From: Altimarinus sp041659565
Lineage (GTDB): Bacteria; Patescibacteriota; Gracilibacteria; BD1-5; UBA6164
Direction: 5' to 3'
DNA: 64,000 nucleotides
Assembly: GCA_041659565.1 (NCBI GenBank)
Contig: JBAZXZ010000007.1
Span: 3,534 to 67,533, forward strand
Shown: positions 33,763 through 45,203 of the stretch, in pieces
Layout of the letters: every line of letters begins with the position of its first letter
Position numbering within the stretch: position 1 is the stretch's first letter
The notes under the pieces: model-generated
The model's input: the letters and a program-made list of their open reading frames with translations, nothing else
The model's database searches: none
What the model was told of the DNA's origin: nothing
Program-made: the position numbers and the translations under genes

Positions 33763-35489
33763 ATGAAAAAAAATATACAACCAAAAAAAGGTAACTTAAT
33801 AAATCTACTTAAACCATATGCTTGGCTTGTAGTATGATTACTTGTATTAACTATCCTAAGTAATGGATTAAATCTAAGTATTCCAAAAGTTATATCATTT
33901 GCAATTGATTCATACACAAAATGAACTCTTGATCTATATACCACAGTAATAGAATTTTTTGTGATATCTATTGTGATATTTATACTTGTATATTTGCAAA
34001 ATATTTTTCAAGTTTATACTGCTGAATTAGTTGCCAAAGACTTGAGAAGTAAACTTATAAAAAAAATATCCCTTCAAGACTATAATTATATACAAACTGT
34101 TAGTCCTTCAAAACTCCTTACAAATATAACTTCCGATGTTGATTCTGTAAAGACATTTGTTTCTGGAGCTATATCATCAATTATATCTTCAGTTTTTTTG
34201 ATTATCTGAGCAAGTATCCTTTTAATAATGATAAATTGGCAACTCGCTCTCGCAGTTTTGACTATTGTCCCAATAATTTGAATTGCCTTTTTTATTATAT
34301 TTTCAAATGTAAGTAAACTGTTTAAAGCAGCACAAGAAACTATAGATTGGCTTAATAAAATAATAAATGAAAGTATACTAGGATCAGCATTAATCAGAAT
34401 TCTAAACTCACAAACTTTTGAGTACAGAAAATTTATAGAAGCAAACGAAAAATCAAAAGAAATCTGATTTTCAATCTTGGGATTTTTTGCCACACTTATC
34501 CCTATTATAATGTTTTTCTCAAACCTTGCAATTTTGATAATTTTGGTGCTTTGAGGACACTTTGTAATACTTGGAACGATAAGCCTTTGAGATTTTGTAG
34601 CATTTAATGCTTACTTATCAATCCTTATTTTCCCAATCATAATAATCTGATTTATGAGTACTGTTATAGCTCAAGCATCTGCTTCCTATGGTCGTATCTT
34701 GGATGTACTTGATTCAAAAGAGGAAGTAGATGAATGAAATGTAGTAAAAAAACTTGATTGATCTATAAGTATGAAAAACATTGGCTTAAATTTTGGAGAT
34801 AAATGTGCTCTCAGAAATATAAACTTTTCTATAAAACCAAATACTAGAACTGCCATAATTTGACCAACAGCAGCCTGAAAAACTCAGCTTCTAAATATAT
34901 TAACAGGACTAATAAAACCTAGTACTTGATTAGTCAAGTATGACTCAAATACCATAAATGAATATAATAAAAATCTTTTTATGAACAAATTGGTTTAGTA
35001 TTTCAAGATAGTACTCTATTTAATCTAACTCTAAGAGAAAATATAGCATTTAGTAATACTGTAAAAGATGCTGATATTGCAAAAGCTATAGATACAGCAG
35101 AACTTAGAGACCTAATTAATTCCTTACCAAAATGACTAGACACGATAGTTTCAGAAAGATGAACTAGTCTATCTGGGTGACAAAAACAAAGAATTATGCT
35201 AGCTAGAGCATTGGCTATAAATCCAAAAATCCTGCTACTTGATGATTTTACAGCTAGACTTGATATAAAAACTGAGAAAAAAATCTTGGAAAATGTACAA
35301 AAAAATTATCCGCTGGTTACTCTTATCTCAGTAACTCAAAAAATAGAATCCATAAAAGATTATGACAATATTATTTTACTTATGGAATGAGAAATCCTAG
35401 CTATCTGAAAACATACAGAACTCTTAAAAACATCTCCAGAATATATCCAAATTTTTAATTCACAATTAAGCACAAACAATGAATACTAA
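33763..35489 (+). pseudogene. ABC exporter, first half-transporter, with a -1 frameshift
   Basis: A fused membrane plus ATPase half-transporter. The membrane domain (residues 20-320) has six helices. The ATPase has AIIGPTAAGKTQLLN (Walker A), then in another frame GLVFQDSTLFN (Q-loop), SERGTSLSGGQKQRIMLARA (signature) and LLLDDFTARLD (Walker B, with D-F in place of D-E-A). The first frame stops at TAG 34996-34998, 411 residues. The rest of the protein continues in the -1 frame from the T5 run near 34977-34981 to 35489. One missing base in that run explains everything. Real mutation, sequencing error and recoding are all possible. It overlaps the next gene by 11 bases. Confidence 0.85.
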
Positions 35490-37248
35490 TTATAAACTTA
35501 AAAGAGGTGAAGACAAAAAAAAGAAAAGTGTAAAAATGAAGTCTTCTCTGAAGAAACTATATCCATACTTAAGCGAAGAAAAACCAAAACTTCTAATCAC
35601 TTTGATAGCAGTTATTATCGTTGCCTGAGCAAATCTGATTGCCCCAATTATAATCTGATTCACAATAGATAATTATATAAAAATAAAAGATTATCACGGG
35701 ATATTGGTCAATTCTGGATGGCTTTTTTTAATCTATATAATCTGAAGTATCGCTGCATATATACAAACAAAATCTATGTGATGAGTTTGAAGAAGACTTT
35801 TATTTAGCTTGAGAAATACTATTTTCAACAAACTTCAAGAACTACCAATAGAATTTTTTAATCAAAACAAAGCCGGAGATTTGATTTCGAGAATAAACAA
35901 CGATACAGACAAACTAAATCAATTTATTTCTCAAGCACTAATGCAATTTGTAAGAAATTTTTTCCTAATTGTTTGAACTGGTATCTTTATATTATTTTTA
36001 AATTTTGAACTAGCTATTGCTACACTATTACCAGCAATAATTGTATTGATACTGACACAAATACTTTCTCCTCGGGTTAAAAGAAAAAATCTAGAAAGTC
36101 TGCAATCTACTTGAAATCTAAGCTCTGAAATACAAGAAAGTCTAGGTAGCTTCAAAGTTATACTTGCATTTAACCGTTTGGATTATTTTAGAAACAAATT
36201 TGAAACTTCAAATGAAAAAAATTATAAAGCAGCATTTTGAGCCTGAGTTGCAAGTAATATATTTACCCCAATTTACTGACTAGCTTCAAATCTAGCTTGA
36301 CTTATAAGTCTATGTTTTTGATTATACTTGATAACAACTTGAAATCTAACAATAGGTTTACTTATAAGTTTTCAATTTTATGTAAACAATTTCTATTCCC
36401 CTCTTCAACAAATTGCCTCAATCTGGGCATCATTTCAAGGAGCACTAGCATCACTTGATAGGATATGGGAAATAATCTGACTTCATACAAACATAAAAGT
36501 AATAGACAATAAAAAAACTATAAACAATAATTCTATACTTGAATTTAAAAATGTATTTTTTCGTTATCCAGAATGAGAAAATATCTTGAAAGATATAAAT
36601 TTCACACTAGAAAAATGAAAAACATATGCTCTAGTATGACCAACAGGATGATGAAAAACAACAACAGCATCACTTATGGCAAGACTTTATGATCCGACTG
36701 AATGAACTGTATTTTTAGACTGAAAAGATATTTGTTCATACAAGCATAGTGATAGAGCCAAAAAAATCTGATTTATATTACAAGAACCATTCTTGTTTTC
36801 AGGAACCCTAAAAGACAATATCCTTTACTGAAACGACAAATATAAAAATTATTCAAACAAAGATCTAACTGAAGTTTTGAAAAAAGCAGATTTATACAAT
36901 CTAGTATCCAAATTCGACAAATGACTAGACACAGAAATTACCACAAGTTCCGAATCTATAAGTCTATGACAAAAGCAACTAATCGCATTTGTAAGAGCAT
37001 TCCTCAGAAATCCTGAACTACTTATACTAGACGAAGCGACTGCCAATATAGACACAGTCACAGAACAATTACTAGATGAAATACTTAGTAAATTACCAAA
37101 AACTACAACAAAAGTTATAATCGCACACAGGCTAAATACTATCAAAAATGCCGATGAAATATTCTTTGTAAATTCATGAGTTATAACAGTAGCACATTCT
37201 ATGGAAAATGCAATGGAGATGCTGTTTAGTGGGAAGAGAGGTGGGTAG
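35479..37248 (+). CDS. ABC exporter, second half-transporter, 589 aa
   Basis: The partner of the preceding gene. Six membrane helices lie in residues 35-320. The ATPase has ALVGPTGGGKTTTASLMA (Walker A, three of its glycines TGA), GFILQEPFLFSGTLKDNI, a degenerate signature (SESISLGQKQLIAFVRA), LLILDEATANID (Walker B with catalytic Glu) and IIAHRLNTIKNAD (H-loop). Here the catalytic Glu is intact while the partner has Asp-Phe, so the pair looks like an asymmetric heterodimer. Codon 199 (36073-36075) is CGG in LSP-[CGG]-VKRKN, where I expect Trp. Its final 150 bases recur twice downstream. Confidence 0.92.
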
Positions 37249-37312
37249 GAAAAGTTAAAAATATTAAAAAATTATTTGATTTTAGAAAATTATGTATATA
37301 CTAAGTGTATAT
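37091..37312 (+). repeat. ABC-gene 3' end repeat, copy 1 (in place)
   Basis: The last 158 bases of the ABC gene plus 64 bases beyond it. Copies 2 and 3 repeat this: CACAGGCTAAATACTATC, AATGCCGATGAAATATT, AATGCAATGGAGATGCTG and GAGAGGTGGGTAG are shared landmarks. Copies 1 and 2 also share the following TATGTATATACTAAGTGTAT promoter-proximal palindrome. Confidence 0.92.
37296..37312. promoter_or_regulatory. Palindromic operator-like site before the BRO gene
   Basis: ATATAC-TAAGT-GTATAT, an inverted repeat 41 bases upstream of the BRO-type gene. The same site, base for base, lies 33 bases upstream of dinD at 38496-38512. A shared repressor is likely; which one is unknown. Confidence 0.55.
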
Positions 37313-37353
37313 TACATATTTTTTGAAAGTAATTTATATTTTAATTTAAGGTT

Positions 37354-38190
37354 ATGATTGATAAAAATATTTCAATTTTCGAATGAAAAAAAATCAGAAA
37401 AATTTATGATGAGAAAAAAGAAAAATGGTATTTTTCAGTTATAGATATAGTTTGAGCTTTGATAGAACAAGAGGATTATAATAAAAATAGAAAGTATTGG
37501 AATAAATTAGCTGAAAGGCTCAGAAATGAATGAAGTGAAGTGGTGACAAATTGTCACCAGTTGAAAATGTTAGCAAAAGATAATAAAATGAGATTAACAG
37601 ATGTAGCAGATGTAGAAACTTTATTAAGGATTATTCAAACAGTTCCAAGTAAAAAAGCTGAACCTATCAAGTTATGGTTAGCTCGTGTAGGTTATGAAAG
37701 AATGCAAGAGATAACTGATCCTGAAAAATCTCTAGACAGAGCAAGAGAAAATTGGTTAAAATCATGAAGAAGTGAACAATGGATTACAAGGAGAATGGCA
37801 TGACAAGAAACTAGAAATAAGCTTACTAGTTATTGGGATGAAAACGGAGTAGAAAAGTGAGAAGAATTTGCTATTTTAACCAATATTATTCATAGTGAAT
37901 GGACTTGATTATCAGTTAAAAAACATAAACAACTTAAAAATCTAAAATCACAAAATCTAAGAGATCATATGACAGAAGCAGAGCTTATATTTACTGCTTT
38001 AGCAGAATTGTCTACTAGAGAGATAGCAGATACTATGAAAACAAAATGACTTAAAGAAAATAAAATCCCTGCAAAAAAATGATGAGAAATAGCAAAAAAT
38101 GCTAGAAAAGAATTAGAAAATAAGACTTGAAAAAAGGTAGTAAGTGGGAAGAATTTTTTGAAGAGTGAGGAAAAGAAAAAACTTAGTTAA
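37354..38190 (+). CDS. BRO-N / phage antirepressor-like protein, 278 aa
   Basis: The N-terminal half, ISIFEGKKIRKIYDEKKEKW then YFSVIDIVGALIEQEDYN, matches the BRO-N domain of phage antirepressors (Bro-N: a DNA-binding fold). KYWNKLAERLRNEGSEVVTNC and LTDVADVETLLRIIQTVPS also fit this family. The C-terminal half (HSEWTGLSVKKHKQLKNL and ELSTREIADTMKTKG) resembles the helical domain of DinD-type proteins. Such genes are often found beside type I restriction operons. It sits between copies 1 and 2 of the ABC 3'-end repeat. The TGTCAC in codons near 37547 is normal coding sequence. Confidence 0.86.
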
Positions 38191-38298
38191 TATATTTTCT
38201 AGAAAAATCAATAAAATTGGAAAATGGAATTCCTATTTTCCAGAAAAACCCTTAATTTTGGAAAATATATTTATTTCATCTAGAACTTTTAAAATAAA

Positions 38299-38512
38299 TA
38301 ATTACAAAAACTACAACCAAAGTTATCATCGCACACAGGCTAAACACAATCAAAAATGCCGATGAAATATTTTTTGTAAATTCATGAGTTATAACAGTAG
38401 CACATTCTATGGAAAATGCAATGGAGATGCTGCTCTGGTGGGAAAAGAGGTGGGTAGAAAAAGTTAAAAATAATTTGATTTTAGGAAAAATATGTATATA
38501 CTAAGTGTATAT
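38299..38512 (+). repeat. ABC-gene 3' end repeat, copy 2
   Basis: Matches 37091-37312. Within the part that corresponds to codons, it differs at ACA/ACC, ATA/ATC, AAT/AAC, ACT/ACA and TTC/TTT, all silent. Past the landmark GAGATGCTG it reads CTCTGGTGGGAAAAGAGG. It ends with the same ATATACTAAGTGTATAT site. It lies between the BRO gene and dinD and does not itself form a complete gene. Confidence 0.92.
38496..38512. promoter_or_regulatory. Palindromic operator-like site before dinD
   Basis: ATATAC-TAAGT-GTATAT again, 33 bases before the dinD start codon. Identical to the site upstream of the BRO gene. Confidence 0.55.
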
Positions 38513-38545
38513 TGCGATATGTTTTATTTTTTAAAATCATTAAAA

Positions 38546-39385
38546 ATGGATAAAAATATTTTTGAAAGTATAAAAAAAGAAAATGAGTTCTGACAAGATT
38601 ATTGGTCAGCAAGAGAATTATATAAAATACTTGAATATAGTGAATATAATAAATTTTTACCTGTAATAGAAAAAGCAAAAATTGCTTGCAAAAACTCATT
38701 ACAATCAGAAGTAGAGCACTTCGCCCATGTGAGCGACCCCCAAAAATCTCATAATCAATATGGAGAAATAAAATGACAAATCTTAAATGATTATAAACTT
38801 TCTCGTTATGCCTGTTATTTGATAATTCAAAATGCTAATCCAAGAAAAGAAATAGTAGCACTATGACAAACTTATTTTGCTATTCAAACAAGAAAACAAG
38901 AAGTAAATGAACAACTTTTAGAAGATAGTAAAAGAAAATATTTGAGAGATGAGATGTCTCAACATAATAAATCTCTTGCAGAAACTGCTGATAAAGCATG
39001 AGTAAAGTTATATTGAGTTTTTACAAATTATTGATATATGTGACTTTACAACTGATTAGATGCGAAATGAATTCATACAAAAAAACAACTTAAAAAATCT
39101 GAAAAGATACTTGATCATATGTGAAGTGAAGAACTTGCAGCAAATCTATTTCGCGCAACTCAAGCAGAAGCAAAGCTTATAAGAGAAAATATTTTATGAG
39201 AGAAAAAAGCAAATCAAACTCATTTTGAAGTATGAAAAGAAGTGAGAGAAACTATTAAAAAACTTTGAGGAACCATGCCAGAAGAGTTACCCACAACAGA
39301 TAGTATTATTAAAGTTGAAAAAAAATTGAAAAGTGAGAAGAATTATTTGTGAGAGATGAAGAAAATGAAGATAGAAAAAAAATAA
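38546..39385 (+). CDS. dinD: DNA-damage-inducible protein D (DinD), 279 aa
   Basis: Begins FESIKKENEFGQDYWSAREL, followed by YKILEYSEYNKFLPVIEKAK, VSDPQKSHNQYG and DYKLSRYACYLIIQNANP, all classic DinD. KEIVALGQTYFAIQTRKQE and DEMSQHNKSLAETADKAGV follow. In Escherichia coli the protein is SOS-induced and inhibits RecA-mediated strand exchange. dinD-type genes commonly travel with restriction systems. It is flanked on both sides by copies of the ABC 3' end. The CGC at 39150 region is the ordinary Arg of LFRATQAE. Confidence 0.93.
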
Positions 39386-39413
39386 ATTAATATAGATTTT
39401 TATTACTACAAGT

Positions 39414-39540
39414 CACAGGCTAAATACTATCAAAAATGCCGATGAAATATTCTTTGTAAATTCATGAGTTATAACAGTAGCACATTCTATGGAAAATGCA
39501 ATGGAGATGCTGCTCTGGTGGGAAGAGAGGTGGGTAGAAG
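39414..39540 (+). repeat. ABC-gene 3' end repeat, copy 3
   Basis: For about 100 bases (CACAGGCTAAATACTATC to GAGATGCTG) it is identical to copy 1, then has copy 2's CTCTGGTGGGAAG-type end. No operator-like palindrome follows; instead GTATATTTATATAC lies before hsdR. It marks the left border of the hsd operon. Confidence 0.9.
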
Positions 39541-39616
39541 AAGTTCTCTTTAAAATATTGCTTTTTGTCAGAAAGTTTGTATATTTATATACAATTTAAA
39601 TATTACAAATTTTTTC

Positions 39617-41980
39617 ATGAACAAAAAAGAACTAACTGAAAGAGATATTTGTACAAAATACATTAACCCAGCACTAATTTCATCAGGTTGGGATTTGGAA
39701 AAACAAATTAGAGAAGAAGTTACTTTCACTGACTGAAAAATACTTATTCAAGGTAAAAAAATTTCTAGAATCAATAAAAAAAGAGCTGATTATATTTTGT
39801 ATTATAAAAATAATCTTCCAATTGCAGTCATAGAAGCAAAGGATAATAATTATAGTATTTGAGCTGGTATGCAACAAGCTTTACATTATGCCAAAACTCT
39901 TGATATTCCTTTTGTTTATAGTTCAAATTGAGACTGATTTTTAGAGCATGATAGAAGCATTAGTGACTGAGTAGTAGAAAAAGAAATAAGTTTAGATAAT
40001 TTCCCAAATCCAGAAGAGCTTTATAATAGATATTTAAAATCTAAAAATATAACAATTGAACAAAGAAAAATTATTGAAGAACCATATTATTTAGATATTT
40101 CAGGTAAAAGTTCAAGATACTATCAAACAATAGCAATAAATAGAACAATTGAAGCCATATCAAAATGACAAGACAGAATACTTCTAGTAATGGCAACATG
40201 AACTGGAAAGACTTATACAGCTTTTCAGATAATTTATAGACTTTGGAAAGCAAAAGCTAAAAAAAGAATTTTATTTTTGGCTGATAGAAATATTTTGATA
40301 GATCAAACAATGACAAATGATTTTAAACCATTTGGAGATGTGATGACAAAAATCAAAAATAGACAGATAAACAAAGCTTATGAAATTTATTTAGCTTTGT
40401 ATCAAGCAGTTACAGGAACCGAAGAAGAAAAAAATATTTTTAAACAATTTAGTCCTGATTTTTTTGATTTAATAATTATTGATGAGTGTCATAGATGAAG
40501 TGCAAAAGAAGATAGTGCTTGGAGAGAAATTTTGGAATATTTTTCAAATGCAACTCAAATAGGTTTAACTGCAACACCAAAAGAAGACGATAAAACATCA
40601 AATATACATTATTTTTGAGAACCTATTTATACATATAGTTTGAAACAATGAATTGAAGATTGATTTTTGGCTCCATATAAGGTTATAAGAATTTGAATAG
40701 ATATTGATGAATGATGGAGACCAACTACATCAACTTTTGATAAAAATTGAAATCCAGTTGAAGACAGAATCTATAATACAAAAGATTTTGATAGAAATAT
40801 AGTAATTGATAATAGAACTAAAATAGTTGCAAAAAAGATAACTCAGTTTTTAAAAGAATCTAATGATAGATTTCAAAAAACTATTGTATTTTGTGTAGAT
40901 ATAGACCATGCAGAAAGGATGAGACAAGCTCTTGTAAATGAGAATGCTGATTTGGTAAAGCAAAATAATAAATACATAATGAGAATTACTTGAGATAATG
41001 AAGAAGGAAAAAATGAACTTGATAATTTTATTGATGTAAATGAGAAATATCCTACAATAGTTACTACTTCAAAACTTCTAACTACTTGAGTGGATGCAAA
41101 GACTTGTAAACTAATAGTACTAGACCAAAATATAAATTCTATGACAGAATTTAAACAAATTATTGGTAGATGAACCAGACTTAAAATAGATGCTTGAAAA
41201 TATTATTTCACGATAATGGATTTCAGAAAAGCAACTAATAACTTTGCTGACCCTGACTTTGACTGAGAACCAGTAATGATTTATGAACCAAAAGAAAATG
41301 ACCCAATTATAAAGGATGATACTGATGAAAATGGAAATATACTAATCACTCCAGACAGTACAAATGAAGAAATATTAGTAGATCCAAATATAGATATAAT
41401 AGAATGAGGAGGATGAATTAAAAAAGTTTATGTAGACTGAGTAAGAGTAGAAGTAATAAATGAAAGAATTCAATATCTTTGAGCAGATGGAAAACTTATT
41501 ACAGAAAGTTTAAAGGATTATTCAAAGAAAAATATATTATCACAATATAAAAGTTTAGAAGACTTTTTGACAAGTTGGAAAGAAGCAGATAAAAAAGAAG
41601 CAATTATCCAAGAATTACTTGAAAAATGAGTAATTTTAGATGAACTTGAAAAAGATGTTTGAAAAGATTTAGACCCATTTGACTTGATTTGTCATATCGC
41701 TTTTGATAAACCTGCATTAACAAGGAAAGAAAGAGTAGAAAATGTGAAAAAAAGAAATTATTTTGAAAAATATTCTCTAGAAGCCAAAGAAGTAATAGAA
41801 GCACTTTTGGAAAAATATGCTGAAAGTGGAATTGATACTATCGAAAATATTGAGATTTTGAATATCTGAAGATTTAGAAAATTTGGAAGTCCTCTTGAAA
41901 TAATTAGTAGGTTTGGGAAAAAATCAGATTATATAAAAGTAGTTAAAAAGATTGAGGAGATGATTTATGAAATTGTTTAG
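39617..41980 (+). CDS. hsdR: Type I restriction enzyme, R subunit, 787 aa
   Basis: The ATP-driven translocase and nuclease of a type I system. N-terminal nuclease domain: KRADYILYYKNNLPIAVIEAKD, quoted in two parts, RADYILYYK and PIAVIEAKD, i.e. the D...ExK site. SF2 motor: LVMATGTGKTYTAFQI (motif I), FLADRN, IIIDECHRG (motif II, DECH), GLTATPKED (III) and IIGRGTRLK (VI). It is the EcoEI-like short form, about 780 residues. The start MNKKELTERDICTKYINPAL fits the family. It is the first gene of hsdR-old-hsdM-hsdS, following copy 3 of the ABC repeat. Confidence 0.95.
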
Positions 41981-41998
41981 ATTTTAATTTTAAATTAT

Positions 41999-43771
41999 AT
42001 GAAATATACAAAATTTGTAATAAATGATTATAAATGAATAAAATGAAAATTAGAATTAGATTTAATTAGAAAACCAGAAGGTAATATTTTTACTTTAGTT
42101 TGACTAAATGAAAGTTGAAAAACATCAATTTTAGAAGCTATAAATATATTACAAAATAGAATAAGTGATACAAATGCTCATAAACTTATACATAAAAGTA
42201 AAAAATGAAATTTTTCATGAGAAATTTATGTAGAGTGCTCATTAATTTTAGATGAAGAAGATGAACTTAGAATAAAAGAATTTTGTAAAAATAATATTAA
42301 TTTTAATCTAACTCAAAATATTGAAAAAATTACAATAAAAAAATCATATAAATTTAAAAATTCAAAATTTGAAGATTATAATTCTTTATGGACTTTACCT
42401 ATCAATTGAAAAATTTTAAAATGAAAAAAAGAGGTAGCATTACATTCGCATGATAAATCTAGTTGGTCAAAAGTTGTAAATTATATAGAAGAAAGATTTC
42501 CAAAAATACTTTATTATGAAAATTTTCTTTTTGATTTCCCTCAAAAAATTTATTTAGAAAGTTTTGAATGAGAAACAAAAGAACAAATAGAATATAGAAA
42601 AGTATTTCAGGATATTTTAGATTCATTTAATGATAATTTAACAATAAAGGAACATTTTATTGATAGATTAAATAATAATACTACTGAAAATAAAGAATCT
42701 CTTGAATCATTAGAATGAATGATAAGTTCAAAATTAACTAATGAAATATTTAAAAATTGGGAACATATTTTTACAAAAAGCAATAAAGAAATTGAAATAC
42801 AAATACAAAAAGATGAAAGTGGTAAATATTATGTTGAATTAAAAATAAAACAATGAAGAGATAGATTTCATATTAATGAAAGAAGTTTATGATTTAGATG
42901 GTTTTTTAGTTTTTTATTATTTACTGAATTTAGAAAAGCTAGAAAAGATGATTTTTGAGAAACTTTATTTTTATTAGATGAGCCAGCAAGTAATTTGCAT
43001 CAAAAATCGCAACAAAAATTATTAGAATTATTTGAGAAACTATCTTCAAAATCAAAAATAATATATTCAACTCATAGTCATCATTTAATTAATCCAAAAT
43101 ATTTAAATGGTACTTATATTATCAAAAATAATGCTATAAATTATGATAACGAAGAAAATTTTGATCAAAATGAAACAGAAATAAAAACATATTTATATAA
43201 ACAATTTGTATCAAAATATCCAAATGAAGAAGACCATTTTAAGCCTATTTTGGATTCAATAGAGTATTCTCCAAGTCAATTAGAAATGGTTCCAAAAATT
43301 GTATGTTTAGAATGAAAAAATGATTACTACACATTAAAATATTTTTACAATAAATTAAATATTAAAAATGAAATTCATTTTTATCCTTGAGCTAGTGTGA
43401 CTAAATATGAAAATTTATTTAGACTATATTTATCATGGAATAAAGTTTTTATTGCTTTATTTGATTGAGATAAACAGTGAATTGAATCTCAAAAAGATTA
43501 TATTAAAAATATTAGTATTGAATTAAATAATAAAATTTTTACTTTAAAAGATATTGATATGACTTGGAATTTTGAATTAGAAAAATTATTTACTGAAGAA
43601 GACAAAATTTTAGTAATTCAATTATGTTTTCCTGAAATTAAAATTTATAACAAATCTAAATTTAATACATGATTACAAGATTTATATATAAATAATAAAG
43701 AGATAAGCTTTTCAAAAATAACATTAGATAATTTTCAAAAAATTTTTGATTTTTTAATAACTAAAATTTAA
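41999..43771 (+). CDS. OLD-family ATPase with TOPRIM nuclease domain, 590 aa
   Basis: An ABC-type ATPase: LVGLNESGKTSILEAI (Walker A) near residue 30 and LFLLDEPASNLHQKSQQKLL (Walker B) near 330, with IIYSTHSHHLI after it. The C-terminal TOPRIM domain has VCLEGKNDYYTLKYF (catalytic Glu) and FIALFDGDKQG (DxD). This is the layout of OLD/GajA-type nucleases, which act in phage defence. It lies 18 bases after hsdR and 4 before hsdM, so it is built into the restriction operon, an arrangement that suggests joint function. Confidence 0.9.
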
Positions 43772-43775
43772 TCCC

Positions 43776-45203
43776 ATGTCCCTATCTACCCTAATAAAAT
43801 CAATACAAGATATAATGAGAAAAGATCATTGAGTTGATTGAGATGCTCAAAGGATTTCTCAACTTGTTTGGATGCTTTTTTTGAAAATTATTGATGATAA
43901 AGAAGAAGAATATGAAGTTATGAAAGATAAATATAAATCAGCTATTCCTGAAAAACTTAGATGGAGAAACTGGGCAAAAGACAGTGAATGAATAACTGGT
44001 GATGAACTTCTAGCTTTTATAAACAATGAACTTTTTGTTTGATTAAAAGAGCTTGAAATAGTAGATATAAATAGTCTAGGGTATATCGTAAAAGAAGTTT
44101 TTAATGATTCATATAATTATATGAAATCTGGAACTTTGATAAGAGAAATATTAAATAAATTGGAAAGTGAAATAGACTTTACAAAAAGTAATGATAGACA
44201 TCTTTTTAATGATATTTATGAACAAATCTTAAAAGATTTACAATCAGCTTGAAATGCTTGAGAGTTTTACACTCCAAGAGCAGTTACAGAGTTTATCGTT
44301 GAAATGGTAAATCCTAAACTTGGAGAAAAGGTAATGGATCCTGCTTGTGGAACTGGTTGATTTTTGACTTGTACGATAGAACATTTGAGAAAAGAAGTAA
44401 AAACTGTTGAAGATGAAAAAATTATAGAAGATACTATTTTTTGAACAGAATTAAAACAACTTCCTCATTTGCTTGCAACTACAAATATGATACTTCATGG
44501 AGTTGAAATCCCAAAAAATCTAAAACACGATAATTCTTTGTCATACAGAGTAACTGATTTTTCTGATAATGAAAAAATGGACTGTTTCATAATGAATCCT
44601 CCCTTTGGTTGAACCGTTCAAGACGGAGTTTTAACGAATTTCCCGAAGAAATTCCAAAATAAAAATACAGCTTATTTATTTTTAATTTATGTGTTTTATA
44701 GATTAAAAAATCATGGAAGAGTTGGTATAGTTTTACCTGATGGTTGAATTATGTCTTGAGAAAATACTTCAGAAATAGAAATAAAGAAAAAATGGCTAGA
44801 AGAATTTAATTTACATACTATTGTCAGACTCCCAAATGGAGTTTTCAGCCCATATGCCTCTATTAAGACTAATTTACTTTTCTTTACAAAATGAGAACCA
44901 ACAAAAGAAATCTGGTATTATGAACACGACCTACCGACCGGATACAAAACCTACAATAAATCAAAACCTATAAGAATTGAAGAATTTGAAGTAGAAAAAG
45001 CTTGGTGGAATAATAGAGTAGAAAGTGAGAATGCTTGGAAAGTAAATATAGAAGATATTGTGAAAAATAATTATAATCTGGATATAAAAAATCCAAATAA
45101 AGTTGAAGAAGATGAAGTATTAAGTAAAGAAGAATTAATTGAAAAAATAAGTAAAAATTTAGAAAAAAGTAAGGAAATTTTAGAATTAATTAAAAAGAGT
45201 TAA
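43776..45203 (+). CDS. hsdM: Type I restriction-modification methyltransferase subunit, 475 aa
   Basis: N6-adenine methyltransferase. Motif I is VMDPACGTGGFL and motif IV is IMNPPFGG, preceded by the N-terminal HsdM helical domain (SLSTLIKSIQDIMRKDHG start) and GEFYTPRAVTEFIVEMV. The C-terminal tail includes NYNLDIKNPN, the region that docks to HsdS. The length is typical. Its stop and the hsdS start overlap in TAATG, which means translational coupling. Confidence 0.96.

Noticed and set aside
34970..35000. Programmed -1 frameshifting in the ABC gene
   Set aside because: There is no proper slippery heptamer in the zero frame (the run is CTT TTT ATG) and no obvious downstream stem; a simple missing base is more economical.
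37249..39616. An integrase or transposase for the cassette-like array
   Set aside because: I looked on both strands with UGA as glycine; only the BRO-type and dinD genes are present, so no enzyme can be named.
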